64,000 nucleotides of DNA from Pedobacter sp. PF22-3 (lineage in GTDB: Bacteria > Bacteroidota > Bacteroidia > Sphingobacteriales > Sphingobacteriaceae): assembly GCF_026239555.1 (NCBI RefSeq), contig NZ_JAPIVP010000003.1, positions 124,001 through 188,000 on the forward strand. Direction: 5' to 3'. The notes under the pieces were generated by a model, which was given only the letters and a program-made list of their open reading frames with translations, searched no databases and was not told the origin of the DNA. Each line of letters starts with the position of its first letter. Position 1 is the first letter of the stretch. Positions 43,751 through 53,000 of the stretch are shown one piece after another. The position numbers were made by a program, and so were the translations under genes.

Positions 43751-44242
43751 ATGATGATCGAACTCGACTTTTTCTTCAATTTGACTAATGACGATATTAT
43801 GCATCTTCAGCTTAAACAGTTTAAGGTAACTGAACCCTGGACTGTGCTCCTGCATGATCAGGAACTGGGAAAGATAATAAAAGAAAGGGAGGGGTGGAAA
43901 CAGCTATCAGGCAATGTATTACCCGAAAAACTTATACATGGCATGGGCGTATTTATCGATGAACAGCAGCATCAGTATTTACCGGATGAAATCAGATTGA
44001 GGTGGCCAGCGCTTATTGAAGAAATTATCGTAAACTCAGATGCTGAATATATGGTAATCTGCAAACCCTTTGTAGATTTCAGATCGTTCGAAAAAATGTT
44101 TGAAGAGTTTGTGCCAGGTATGATAAAAGAAGAATGGGCAATCAATTTTAAAGTTTATAGTCACAATTTTGACAACGATTTTGTAAAGCAACTCCGCCGT
44201 AAGAATGAAAAGTCCAATTATCACCCTATTCAGAAATGGTAA
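43751..44242 (+). CDS. Uncharacterised small protein, paralogue B of the three-member family
   Basis: A 163-residue soluble protein related to the products at 22794 and 60013. Shared positions: IELDFFF at the start, EPWTVLL near 28, LGKII near 38, WKQLSGN near 48, HGMGVFID near 63, LPDEIRLRWPALIEEIIV near 76 and YMVICKP near 99, then F...FVPGMIKEEWAINFKVYSH, very like paralogue A (FVPGLLKDEWTVNFQVFNH). A and B are closer to each other than to C. The second ATG (43754) gives MIELDFFF and may be the true start. It stands alone between the exported unknown and the LytS-like kinase. Function unknown. Confidence 0.78.
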   Translation: MMIELDFFFNLTNDDIMHLQLKQFKVTEPWTVLLHDQELGKIIKEREGWKQLSGNVLPEKLIHGMGVFIDEQQHQYLPDEIRLRWPALIEEIIVNSDAEYMVICKPFVDFRSFEKMFEEFVPGMIKEEWAINFKVYSHNFDNDFVKQLRRKNEKSNYHPIQKW

Positions 44243-44299
44243 TTATCAATTAGTTGGTATATATGTTTAAAGGTAATTTTTATCTTAATAAATTAAATG

Positions 44300-45439
44300 T
44301 TAAGCAAGGATCGTTAGCTCAGCTTTTGTAGTTTTAGATGCTGTATTTAGTGCATTTAAAGAAATACTGATGTTTAAAGTATAAAAACCTTCTTCGTCAA
44401 TTCCTGCAGTCATTTCTGCATTTTGATGGTATGCATATTTTAACCGGTTACTGATATTGTCCATTCCTGAGCCAAAGCCTACCTTGCTTTTGATCAATCT
44501 AGGTAAATTACGGCTTTCGATACGTAGCTTGCCATCAAAAGTGTAAACAGCTATGGTAGCCTTATTTTCTACATCATTAAGGTTGCCATGTTTAAACATG
44601 TTTTCCAAAATGGTCAGCAAAACCAATGGAATGAGCTTAATTTCGTCCAGATCAGGTCCGCTGGCCAGTTCAATATAAATTGCACCTTGTGTAATGTGGT
44701 GCAACGCAATCAGGTTTTCGCATTGCGAAATTTCTTCACTCAGATTTACAAAGCCCTCATTATGTTGCGTATTGGCGGCAAAACGCATCATATCAGAAAG
44801 GTAGAGCATTACTTTGGCATCTTCCGGAGAATGTGCACTTAGTTTTTGGTGTACAAATTCAAATGTATTAAAAAGCAGGTGAGGATTGATCTGGGCTTTC
44901 ATAAAAGCATTTTTAGACATGGCAAGCTCCTTTTCCATTTTTTCCTTATCCAGGAGCATTTGAAAACGCTGTTTCTCAATCCGGGATTTTTCGGTTTTTT
45001 CTTTAATGAACCGCTTTAGAAAATAATAACCTGTAGAAAAAAGAATAAAAAACGATCCTCTATAAAGTACCCTGGATATTCTGATTCTGAGATTTGGCAT
45101 TTCCCCTGGTAAGAGATTGGTGTAATTATATAGTATAATATCAACGCCGGTAACTAAAGCCAAATAAATCGAGATGGTAGATATAACAATCAATGGAACT
45201 TTCCAAGCTGTTCCATTAGGGAATCCTGTCGCTTTTTCAAGGAGTAATGCATAGGTGTAAAAAAAGGTAATATTAATTAGGTAATGAATGGCATAGTTTC
45301 CAAATGTTCCCAAAATACCTGTGAAAAAAAGTATAATAAGCGTTTCCCAAACTATAAATGCAGACCATGCAATCAAGTGTATCCGATAAGTATATATCCA
45401 GTTCCTTAACTTAATATTACTCCAATTTAATCTATTCAT
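44300..45439 (-). CDS. LytS/YehU-type sensor histidine kinase
   Basis: A 379-residue membrane histidine kinase of the His_kinase (PF06580) type. Four hydrophobic helices cover about residues 15-150 (FIVWETLIILFFTG, YLINITFFYTYALLL, VPLIVISTISIYLALVTGV, FILFSTGYYFL). The phospho-acceptor His is in KAQINPHLLFNTFEFVHQ near 190, and the ATPase part has LLTILENMFKHGN and GFGSGMDNISNRL. It lacks a large extracellular sensor domain, so it senses within the membrane. Its partner LytTR regulator is 230 bp further along (same strand, upstream), separated by a small peptide gene on the opposite strand. Confidence 0.92.
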   Translation of the reverse strand: MNRLNWSNIKLRNWIYTYRIHLIAWSAFIVWETLIILFFTGILGTFGNYAIHYLINITFFYTYALLLEKATGFPNGTAWKVPLIVISTISIYLALVTGVDIILYNYTNLLPGEMPNLRIRISRVLYRGSFFILFSTGYYFLKRFIKEKTEKSRIEKQRFQMLLDKEKMEKELAMSKNAFMKAQINPHLLFNTFEFVHQKLSAHSPEDAKVMLYLSDMMRFAANTQHNEGFVNLSEEISQCENLIALHHITQGAIYIELASGPDLDEIKLIPLVLLTILENMFKHGNLNDVENKATIAVYTFDGKLRIESRNLPRLIKSKVGFGSGMDNISNRLKYAYHQNAEMTAGIDEEGFYTLNISISLNALNTASKTTKAELTILA

Positions 45440-45459
45440 AAAGACATATTTACTATCTG

Positions 45460-45478
45460 TGTAACAACTAAAGTTACA
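45460..45478. promoter_or_regulatory. Inverted repeat between the kinase and the peptide gene
   Basis: TGTAAC (45460-45465), seven bases, GTTACA (45473-45478). It lies in the 76-bp divergent region between the kinase start (45439) and the peptide start (45516). The half-site GTTACA also occurs in the direct repeat ahead of the LytTR gene, so it may bind the same regulator. Confidence 0.4.
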
Positions 45479-45515
45479 GGGTGCTATCGCCGCTAGTTTT
45501 CGAAAAAAAACAATT

Positions 45516-45635
45516 ATGAAAACTCAAAAACTAGCTAAAAGAACACTTTTTGTATTTAAAAAAAAATATAGTGGAAAGACTCATTCAACAACAACCACTT
45601 CAGATCCAACGACATCCATGGTTACTACGGGCTAA
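45516..45635 (+). CDS. Small Thr/Ser-rich peptide, possible RiPP precursor or signal
   Basis: A 39-residue ORF in the gap between the kinase and regulator genes, opposite in direction to both. The first half is basic (MKTQKLAKRTLFVFKKK), and the second half contains 13 Thr/Ser residues among 22, ending MVTTG. It resembles, from memory, the short precursors named class I lanthipeptides in Pedobacter, with a leader of the MKxxKLxKKTLFxFKK type and a DPTT motif. It has no cysteine, so lanthionine rings cannot form; dehydrated Thr/Ser remain possible. No LanB/LanC-type genes are in the window. No Shine-Dalgarno is visible, which is usual here. Expression is unproven. Confidence 0.55.
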   Translation: MKTQKLAKRTLFVFKKKYSGKTHSTTTTSDPTTSMVTTG

Positions 45636-45659
45636 TTAATAGTTTAAGCGTTGTTTTTT

Positions 45660-45693
45660 CATCAGTAGCCGTTACTTTTTACGGCTACTGATG
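45660..45693. terminator. Perfect 13-bp hairpin over the stop codon of the LytTR gene
   Basis: CATCAGTAGCCGT (45660-45672) and ACGGCTACTGATG (45681-45693) flank an 8-nt T-rich loop. The LytTR stop codon (minus strand, 45674-45672) is inside it. There is no T tract after the stem in either direction. It sits between the convergent peptide and LytTR genes and may work as a bidirectional end, but it is not a canonical terminator. Confidence 0.45.
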
Positions 45694-46403
45694 ATTAACT
45701 TCTCGGAAATAAAACTTTTAAATTCCTGGTGATAAATATCTCCAACAGTAAAGCTAATGTGGTTATTCATGGTGATCCTGTTACCATCTATATATAAAAT
45801 TTTGTCGATGGCTACAATATAACCACGATGTAATTGTATAAAACCTTTTTTAATACTCAACTGTTCCCGAACGTCTTTCAAACTCAAATAAGCAATAATT
45901 ACTTTATTTACCGTATGTAATTTAATGTAATTATGAAAGCTTTCAAAGGCAATAATATCTTCATATTTAACCATTACTGCACGGTGTTCCTCTTCCTTAT
46001 TTTTAACCAGGAAATAATCTTCATTGGCACCACCCGTCATTTCATGCCCAAAAAGCCGGGTAATGGTGGTGGCAAATTTAGCATAGCTATATGGTTTAAG
46101 CAAATAAGCATCTCCTGCCGCTTCAAAAGCATCAAAAGCATATTGCTCATGTGAAGTGGTAAAAATGAGTTTCCTGGTTCTAAACCGGATGGCTTTGGCC
46201 AGTTCGAGCCCGGATATTTGGGGCATTTCTACATCCATAAAAATTACATCAACCGTTTCTGAGCTGGCCAGTTCTCTTAAGGCGGTAATTGGATCAGTAA
46301 ATTGCTGTACTAGCCGCATATTTGGTGTATCTTCTATATATTTTTGTAGCCCGGCTAAGGAACTATATTGGTCGTCTATGGCTATGCACTTAATCATCTT
46401 CAA
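45672..46403 (-). CDS. LytTR-family response regulator
   Basis: A 243-residue response regulator. The receiver domain (about 4-120) has the acidic pair near 10-11, the phospho-acceptor Asp57 in VIFMDVEMPQ and Lys in LLKPYSY near 104. The LytTR DNA-binding domain (about 145-240) has FESFHNYIKLHTVNKV, LSLKDVREQL, FIQLHRGYIVAIDKI and NHISFTVGDIY. It is the evident partner of the LytS-type kinase, though the two genes are 230 bp apart with a small gene in between. A direct repeat with 21-bp pitch upstream suggests autoregulation. MIKCIAIDD (third codon) is an alternative start. Confidence 0.92.
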   Translation of the reverse strand: MKMIKCIAIDDQYSSLAGLQKYIEDTPNMRLVQQFTDPITALRELASSETVDVIFMDVEMPQISGLELAKAIRFRTRKLIFTTSHEQYAFDAFEAAGDAYLLKPYSYAKFATTITRLFGHEMTGGANEDYFLVKNKEEEHRAVMVKYEDIIAFESFHNYIKLHTVNKVIIAYLSLKDVREQLSIKKGFIQLHRGYIVAIDKILYIDGNRITMNNHISFTVGDIYHQEFKSFISEKLIISSRKK

Positions 46404-46835
46404 ATATCTGGTTCTCTTATAACGAAATTACGCCTTTTTGTAACGAAAAGGGTACTATCTGTAAGCAATAATTTAAGTTTCCCCCCTTTTTTATTAATTT
46501 AATATAAAATATATGTCAATTGATTTTAATTGATGCGGGTTATAGCTACAATCCATAAATATTCTAGAATAAGGGTATAAACGACTTTTAATTGATTTGC
46601 TAATCAATATAATAAGTTTAATCAAATTAAGAGCGTATGCCCATCTGTTTTGTTACCAGAATATACAAACTCCTACACCGCTGTAATGAGTAGTGTCTAT
46701 GTAAATTTTCATTTTTTAGTAACTTCTTGCTGTGCGTATACTGTTTATGTTGGCTAAACGTCATATGTAATTCATTTAAGCCAAACTTGGTTTTATTAAC
46801 GATATTTTTGTAAATACAGATTTATCCTTTAATTT
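46404..46835. other. Divergent AT-rich intergenic region
   Basis: Between the LytTR gene and the flavin monooxygenase gene. It contains the direct repeat at 46420-46448 and TATTTTTG at 46803-46810, a -7 box 25 bp before the monooxygenase start. The middle (46460-46790) is AT-rich; no small ORF of interest was seen. Confidence 0.4.
46420..46448 (-). promoter_or_regulatory. Direct repeat with 21-bp pitch, candidate LytTR binding site
   Basis: TAACGAAA occurs at 46420-46427 and 46441-46448; on the minus strand, TTTCGTTA twice. LytTR domains usually bind two 9-bp direct repeats spaced about 12 bp apart, the same 21-bp pitch. The repeat lies 17-45 bp upstream of the LytTR gene. Confidence 0.5.
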
Positions 46836-47843
46836 ATGGCTGATCACTTATTGAAAAATATACCTTATTCCGTTCTCGATCTTGCAACCGTTTTAGATGG
46901 TTTTACTGCCGCAGATACCTTTAAAACCAGTCTTGATTTAGCTAAACAGTCTGAAACTTTAGGTTATACACGTTACTGGTTTGCAGAACACCATAATATG
47001 GCGGGTGTAGCCAGTTCTGCACCGGCGGTACTTATTGGTTATATTGCTGGCAATACCACTAGCATACGGGTAGGCTCTGGCGGCATTATGCTGCCCAATC
47101 ATGCTCCCTTGATTGTGGCAGAGCAATTTGGAACATTGGCTTCGCTTTATCCTAACCGCATTGATCTGGGATTGGGCAGGGCACCTGGAACCGATCAGGT
47201 TACGGCAATGGCCATCCGTGGCGAAAACTTTAATGCCGCTCATAGTTTTCCAAGGGATATTGAGAAACTACAACAATTTTTCTCTGCCAGTAATAACCGT
47301 GCAAGTGTGAGGGCAATGCCAGGAGAGGGCTTGGATATACCGATCTGGATTTTAGGTTCGAGTACCGATAGCGCACGTTTAGCTGCAGAAAAAGGACTCC
47401 CTTATGCTTTTGCCAGTCATTTTGCTCCAACCTATTTCGAGCAGGCAGTTTCCATTTATAAAAATAACTTTAAACCATCTCAATTTTTGCGCGAGCCCTA
47501 TGTAATGGCTTGTGTAAATGTAGTTGCTGCAGATACCGATGAAGAAGCAGAACGTTTATCGGGTTCGGTAAAACGTATGTTTTTAGGTGTGATCACAGGC
47601 AAAAGAGAATTACTCAAACCACCAGTTGATGATATTAACGTTTATTGGGATCGGATGGAAAAAGAAGCAGTAGAGCAGATGTTATACTATTCTTTTATTG
47701 GTAGTGCCAAAACCATTAAAGAAAATTTGACAGCTTTTGTTGCAAAATATGGCGTAAACGAGGTAATGAGTACTTCGCATATTTACGATCATCAGGCAAA
47801 ATTGCGTTCAAATGAAATTTTTGCTGGTTTGTTTAAAGATTAA
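46836..47843 (+). CDS. LLM-class flavin-dependent oxidoreductase (MsnO8-like)
   Basis: A 335-residue bacterial-luciferase-like monooxygenase, FMN-dependent, TIM barrel. Landmarks are WFAEHHNMAGVASSAPAVLIG near 47, IRVGSGGIMLPNHAPL near 76, EQFGTLASLYPNRIDLGLGRAPG near 95 and LGSSTDSARLAAEKGLPYAFASHF near 172. This is the single-chain group often annotated as MsnO8 or YhbW-like. Substrate unknown. It is monocistronic, with a -7 box TATTTTTG 25 bp upstream of the start, and is followed by a repeat-rich gap. Confidence 0.91.
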   Translation: MADHLLKNIPYSVLDLATVLDGFTAADTFKTSLDLAKQSETLGYTRYWFAEHHNMAGVASSAPAVLIGYIAGNTTSIRVGSGGIMLPNHAPLIVAEQFGTLASLYPNRIDLGLGRAPGTDQVTAMAIRGENFNAAHSFPRDIEKLQQFFSASNNRASVRAMPGEGLDIPIWILGSSTDSARLAAEKGLPYAFASHFAPTYFEQAVSIYKNNFKPSQFLREPYVMACVNVVAADTDEEAERLSGSVKRMFLGVITGKRELLKPPVDDINVYWDRMEKEAVEQMLYYSFIGSAKTIKENLTAFVAKYGVNEVMSTSHIYDHQAKLRSNEIFAGLFKD

Positions 47844-47850
47844 CACAACG

Positions 47851-47978
47851 CTGTCCGTCGTGTTAAGCGGAGCGTCACTACGGATTGATAATATTACATT
47901 ACAAACTCAAATTAATAATGAGTCAAAGACGCTATTCCATTCAATAATCCGTAGCGCCTTATAGAACGCTACGGACAG
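47851..47978. repeat. Palindromic repeat element
   Basis: Outer arms CTGTCCGT (47851-47858) and ACGGACAG (47971-47978), inner arms CTACGGATT (47878-47886) and AATCCGTAG (47946-47954). The 128-bp unit begins 7 bp after the monooxygenase stop codon and codes nothing. It may be a small non-autonomous mobile element or a REP-like unit. Confidence 0.55.
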
Positions 47979-48347
47979 GATAGGCAGCCGGGGGCTAAGT
48001 GGCTATGCACCATTTCATATCAGATGTTGCAGTGTGCACTAACTTTTGTTCCTAAACCCGATTAGAGTGAAATAGCCCGGAGCGCAGCGAGGACTATAAG
48101 CGGAAGCGGGGTTGCATACCGCCAAGAACCACAGGGCATTCATTTCCTAATTCTATAAATTCATTCATTTCGGTCGGTGAAACAACAATTGATAGGACAA
48201 TTATCATATAAAAGATACTGCTAGGCATATCGATTGACATTAATTTTCATTACCATCTTCCATTTTACCTCACACATCTAAATCTTCTCTCATCTTTTTT
48301 TTCTGTTTAAGATTTGTTAATAATAAGGGAATATTGAGCTGGTAGCT
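47979..48347. other. Intergenic, with a second GC-rich repeat unit
   Basis: About 370 bp ahead of the second ECF sigma gene. The part 48054-48120 (CCCGATTAGAG...GCCCGGAGCGCAGCGAGG...GCGGAAGCGGG) is much richer in GC than its surroundings and self-complementary in parts. I recall similar units between genes in other Pedobacter genomes. No ORF or clear promoter box. Confidence 0.4.
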
Positions 48348-48935
48348 TTGCTGCCAGAAAAGCAGCATCCCTTGAGCGAAAATTTACTTTCATCTTTACA
48401 AAACGGAAGCCATCAGGCCATGGAAAAAATCTACCAGTTTTATTGGGAAGATATTTTTGATGTTGCGCTGAAAAAAACAGGTGATGAAGCCATTGCTCAG
48501 GATATTACCCAGGAAATTTTCATTTCGCTTTGGGAGAACCGTAAAACGATTAACCTCTCCGGAAGCCTCGGTGCTTACTTATATGGTGCTGTAAAATATA
48601 AAGTAATTAATTATTTCAGGTCGGGCGGTATTAAAGAACAGCACCAAACTGCACTTACAGCCTTAATGGATGAGCAGCATACTGCCGCAGCTGATGATAA
48701 ATTAATTTTAAAAGAGCTTCACTTAGCGGTAGATACCGCCATTGCACTATTGCCCGAAAAAATGCAATTGGTATTCTCCATGAGCCGAAAACAGGAGAAA
48801 TCGATCAAAGAAATTGCTGCCGAACTCGGCGTTTCTGTGCAGACGGTAAAAAATCAGATCTCAGCAGCACTAAAACTTCTTAAAAAAAGCCTTTCCTATA
48901 TCCTGTTAATTGCTGCTTTGATCGGCTTAACATAA
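48348..48935 (+). CDS. ECF RNA polymerase sigma-70 factor (phosphodiester locus 2)
   Basis: A 195-residue ECF sigma factor. Region 2 is at about 20-90 (MEKIYQFYWEDIFDVALKK, AQDITQEIFISLWENRK), region 4 at about 120-180 (LLPEKMQLVFSMSRKQEKSIKEIAAELG, VSVQTVKNQISAALKLL). The only start that keeps the first helix (LSENLLSSLQNGSHQAMEKIY) is TTG at 48348; the first ATG, at 48420, is too far in. The C-terminus is hydrophobic (LSYILLIAALIGLT), like the first sigma factor. fecR follows after 62 bp. Confidence 0.92.
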   Translation: MLPEKQHPLSENLLSSLQNGSHQAMEKIYQFYWEDIFDVALKKTGDEAIAQDITQEIFISLWENRKTINLSGSLGAYLYGAVKYKVINYFRSGGIKEQHQTALTALMDEQHTAAADDKLILKELHLAVDTAIALLPEKMQLVFSMSRKQEKSIKEIAAELGVSVQTVKNQISAALKLLKKSLSYILLIAALIGLT

Positions 48936-48997
48936 AGTTAATCTATAGATAACATCTTTGGTTAGTACCTCTTTGCTTTTGAACTGACATGTATTAA

Positions 48998-49942
48998 ATG
49001 ACAGAAGAACAGGCAAAGGAACTGCTGCAGAAATATCTCGATCAGCAGGCTAGTCCGCAAGAGCAAAAAAAAGTTGAAGCGTGGTACGCTACACTTCAGA
49101 CAAAAGATTTGGTGTTATCCGCCGATCGGAAAGCAGCAATAGGCGCGCAAATGTTTGCTCACCTCCAGGTTGCTATGCATGAGAAGCCAGAATCTGGAAA
49201 AGTATTCAAATTGCAATCTTTTATCAGGATTGCCGCCGCCGTATTACTTGTCATTGCCATAGGAATAAGCGTTTGGAAACTCAATACCAACGTGGTTGCT
49301 GAAAATCAGGTAACCGTAGTTACCGGAAGTAAGCAACAGAAGCGAATTACTTTATCAGATGGTTCGGTGGTTTTGTTGGGTCCGTCAGCAAAACTCTGCT
49401 ATCCTAAAGTCTTCGCTTCAAACAGCCGCCACATTGCACTTAAAGAAGGGGAAGCTTTTTTTGATATTGCTCATCAGGAAAAAAGGCCATTTACAGTACA
49501 TACAAGCGCTGGGGTAGATATTAAAGTTTTAGGAACCTCTTTCAAAGTTAAATCTTATCAGGCGAGTAAACAGCTTGAGGTTGCCGTTATTACCGGTAAA
49601 GTTGCGGTAAGCAATTTAAAAGGTAACCTGGGTACGCTGGTTAAAGATGAGTTTCTAACTTACGATAAAAATGCTGGTTGTGCCGCCATCAGTAAAATCA
49701 AAGCGCTTGCTTTTATCGAATTCACTTTTGATGGTGCAAGTCTCGACCAAGTGATTGCCAAACTCCAATATGTTTACAGCATTAAAATCTTGCTGAGCGA
49801 TAGCAGTTTGGGGAAACTTAAAACTACTGCTTCTTTCAGTAGCAGACAATCGCCCGGGGAGATTCTGGATATCATCTGCAGTCTGCATCGCCTTAAATTC
49901 AATGCATCAAAAAATCATAAAACATTTAACATATACAGATGA
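48998..49942 (+). CDS. FecR-family anti-sigma factor (phosphodiester locus 2)
   Basis: A 314-residue inner-membrane anti-sigma factor. Cytoplasmic part 1-75, membrane helix about 76-93 (FIRIAAAVLLVIAIGISVW), periplasmic FecR domain about 105-205 (ITLSDGSVVLLGPSAKLCY, LKEGEAFFDIAHQEKRPFTV, LGTSFKV) and C-terminal DUF4974 about 240-314 (FDGASLDQVIAKLQYVYSI). The next gene is a SusC with an STN domain, so signal transfer from the outer membrane to the sigma factor is complete here, in contrast to the first phosphodiester locus. Confidence 0.93.
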   Translation: MTEEQAKELLQKYLDQQASPQEQKKVEAWYATLQTKDLVLSADRKAAIGAQMFAHLQVAMHEKPESGKVFKLQSFIRIAAAVLLVIAIGISVWKLNTNVVAENQVTVVTGSKQQKRITLSDGSVVLLGPSAKLCYPKVFASNSRHIALKEGEAFFDIAHQEKRPFTVHTSAGVDIKVLGTSFKVKSYQASKQLEVAVITGKVAVSNLKGNLGTLVKDEFLTYDKNAGCAAISKIKALAFIEFTFDGASLDQVIAKLQYVYSIKILLSDSSLGKLKTTASFSSRQSPGEILDIICSLHRLKFNASKNHKTFNIYR

Positions 49943-50065
49943 GATAGGGATATGGTATAGAACTATGTACGGTTACCGGTCAGACTGGGTGCCGCAATCT
50001 TTCTTTCTGGCAACAAAAGCCAGTATAATTAAAGCTTTACAAAATAAAATCAAACAAATTAAGCA

Positions 50066-53000
50066 ATGAAAACAACCTCCGCTAAGAGGACACCAGCTCT
50101 TTTAAAAATCATGAAATACTCATGTTTAACATTTACAATCCTCTGCATTTTTTGCAGCTCAATTATCGCTTCGGCAGGTATGGCGCAAAAATTAGAGAAA
50201 ACTACAGTTAGCCTCACTATAAATAAAGGCCGGAAGATGACCGAGATCATCAAAGAAATTGAATCCCGTACGGGGCTTAGTTTTGTATATGATCCAGATC
50301 AGCTGCAACAAAAAAATATGTTTGTAAGCGGCGATTTTACCACCGAGCCTGTAAGATCACTTTTAGACAGACTTGGTTTGCAGGTTTTAGAAAAGGGTGG
50401 TTACGTGATTTTAAACAATGCCGTAATGAATAAACCTGACCGTATTATCACAGGCGTTGTAAGAGATACCACAGGCTTAGCACTTCCAGGTGTTTCGGTA
50501 AAAGTATTGGGTACACAAAGTGGTACTATCACTGATGGAAACGGTGCTTATCGCATTGCAGTTGGCGCTGATGCCGTACTTTCATTCTCAATGATCGGTT
50601 ATCAGACCAGGGAAGCAAAAGTTGGCGAAGACCAGGTAATTAACATGGTTTTGAAAGAAGAACGCTCTACACTTGCGGACGTGGTTGTTGTGGGTTACGG
50701 TACACAGAAAAAAGAAACCTTAACCGGTGCAATTAGTATTGTTAGCCTGGATAAACTTTCTTCACGTTCATTAAACAGTGTTGGTGAGGTACTGGCCGGA
50801 AAATCTCCGGGTGTGATCGTAACCAATGAAGGTGGCGATCCAACCTCTGCACCACGTATCAATATCCGCGGTGCGGGTGGTATTAATGGAGAAAATGTAC
50901 TTTATGTAATTGATGGATCTATATTTTCGGGTACGCCACAGCTTAACCCTAACGATATCGAATCAATATCGGTTCTAAAAGATGCATCTGCTGCCATTTA
51001 TGGTGCGAGGGCTTCTGGCGGTGTAGTATTAATTACCACCAAAAAAGGTAAAAGCGGAAAAATGCAGATCAGTTTTGATGCTAAAGTGGGACAGCAAAGC
51101 GCCTGGAAAAAACTAGAACCGCTAGATGCACAACAACGCGCACAGGTTGCGGCAACTGCAGCTAAAAATGGAGGTACCAATCTATTACCAGCTTTTGATC
51201 CGGCAAAGTACCCTGACGGACAGATTACCCGTACCAACTGGATGGATGAGGTTTTTAGAAATGGATTAATACAGGATTATAACGCAGCGATAAACGGCGG
51301 TAGCGAAAAATCTAACTACTACCTCAGTTTTAATTACCGTAACGCAGAAGGTATTGTGTTAAATACCAAAACCCAACGTTACAACTTTAGGATCAATACA
51401 GAGCATGAGGTAACCAATTGGCTAAAAGTAGGTGAAAACCTTTCTTATAGCAGTACCAATGGAAATGGTGCCAATACCAGCAGCGATTATACAGGTGCTT
51501 TACTTTCTGCCATTTATTATCCAACCAATGGAACACCTTATAATGCAGATGGCAGTTTTGCAGGTTTGCCCGGACCATATGCAGGAGATTATGGAGATAT
51601 TGTAAACCCTGTTGCCGATTTAATGCGTATTGATATCAATAACCCGGTAAATGTTTTGGTGATCAATCCTTATGCTAACCTTAAATTGGCCAAAGGTTTA
51701 ACTTTCAGGTCAAATTTAAGCGTCACCAAATCAGATGCTGCCTTTAAGAGCTTTACGCCTAAAAGGTTAGAAGTAGGAAAACCTGTTGCTAGTAATAGTT
51801 TGGTAGAAAGAAGTGATAAAGCAACAGACTTTTTAGCAGAACAGGTTTTAAATTATAAAATATCTTTTGCACAGCACCAGTTAGAGTTTACCGGCGGTTA
51901 TACTTTTCAGAAAACCAAAAGCAGTGGCTTGTATGCATCGGCTACAGGTTTTGATGATGAATCGAAACAATACAGGTATTTGGCCAATGCAACAACACCG
52001 CAACCTTCTTCCAGTTATTTCGATGCTAAAGCACTTTCTTCGCTGTTTTTCAGGGCAAATTATAACTATGGCGAAAAGTACCTTTTATCATTGATAGGTC
52101 GTCGTGATGGTTCATCATTGTTGGCCAAAGAAAACCGCTTCAGAAATTACGGTTCTGTTTCTGCAGGTTGGGTAGTGAGTAAGGAAGATTTCCTGAAAGA
52201 TATGCGCTGGTTAAATGAATTTAAATTAAGAGCCAGTTATGGTATTTTAGGAAACCTGGGCAGTCTTTCATCATCTGCAGTTAATCCGTTGTTAAATGCT
52301 ACGCAGAGTTATTTCGGACAATCGCCAACTTTACAGAACGGTTATATACAGACTGTTTTGGCCAATAAAAACTTAACCTGGGCCGAATCTAAACAAACCA
52401 ACATTGGGCTTGACTTAACAGTTTTAAACCGGTTGAGTTTAGTGGCTGATTATTTTATTAAAGAAACCGATAAAATGATCTTAAACAGAACATTGCCGGG
52501 AACAGCTGGTCTGAACATCCAAACCATTAATGCCGGTGTAGTAAAAGATAAAGGTATTGAGTTAGGGCTAACTTACAACAGCGATAAAAATGCAGCCTTT
52601 ACTTATTCTGTAAATGCGACTTTAACTAAGGTTAACAATAAGATAGAGGAGCTTATCCCTGGTATAGAAAACCAAACTGTACCTACTAATTTCAGGAATG
52701 AGCTTGCTCCTTTAACCAATACGGTAGGGCAGCCACTGTATAGCTACTATGTATTGAAAACTGATGGTATTTTCCAAAGCCAGGCAGAAGCCGATAATTA
52801 TAAAAATGCTAAAGGGCAAAAAATCCAGCCGAATGCAAAAGCAGGTGATTTTAAGTTTGTAGATATCAACGGTGATGGATCAATTGATAGCAAAGACCGT
52901 TATTTTGCGGGCAGTGCTTACCCTGATTTCTCTTACGGATTAAGTTTTAATGCAAGTTATAAAAACTTCGATTTCAATATTTTTGCACAAGGTGTACAGG

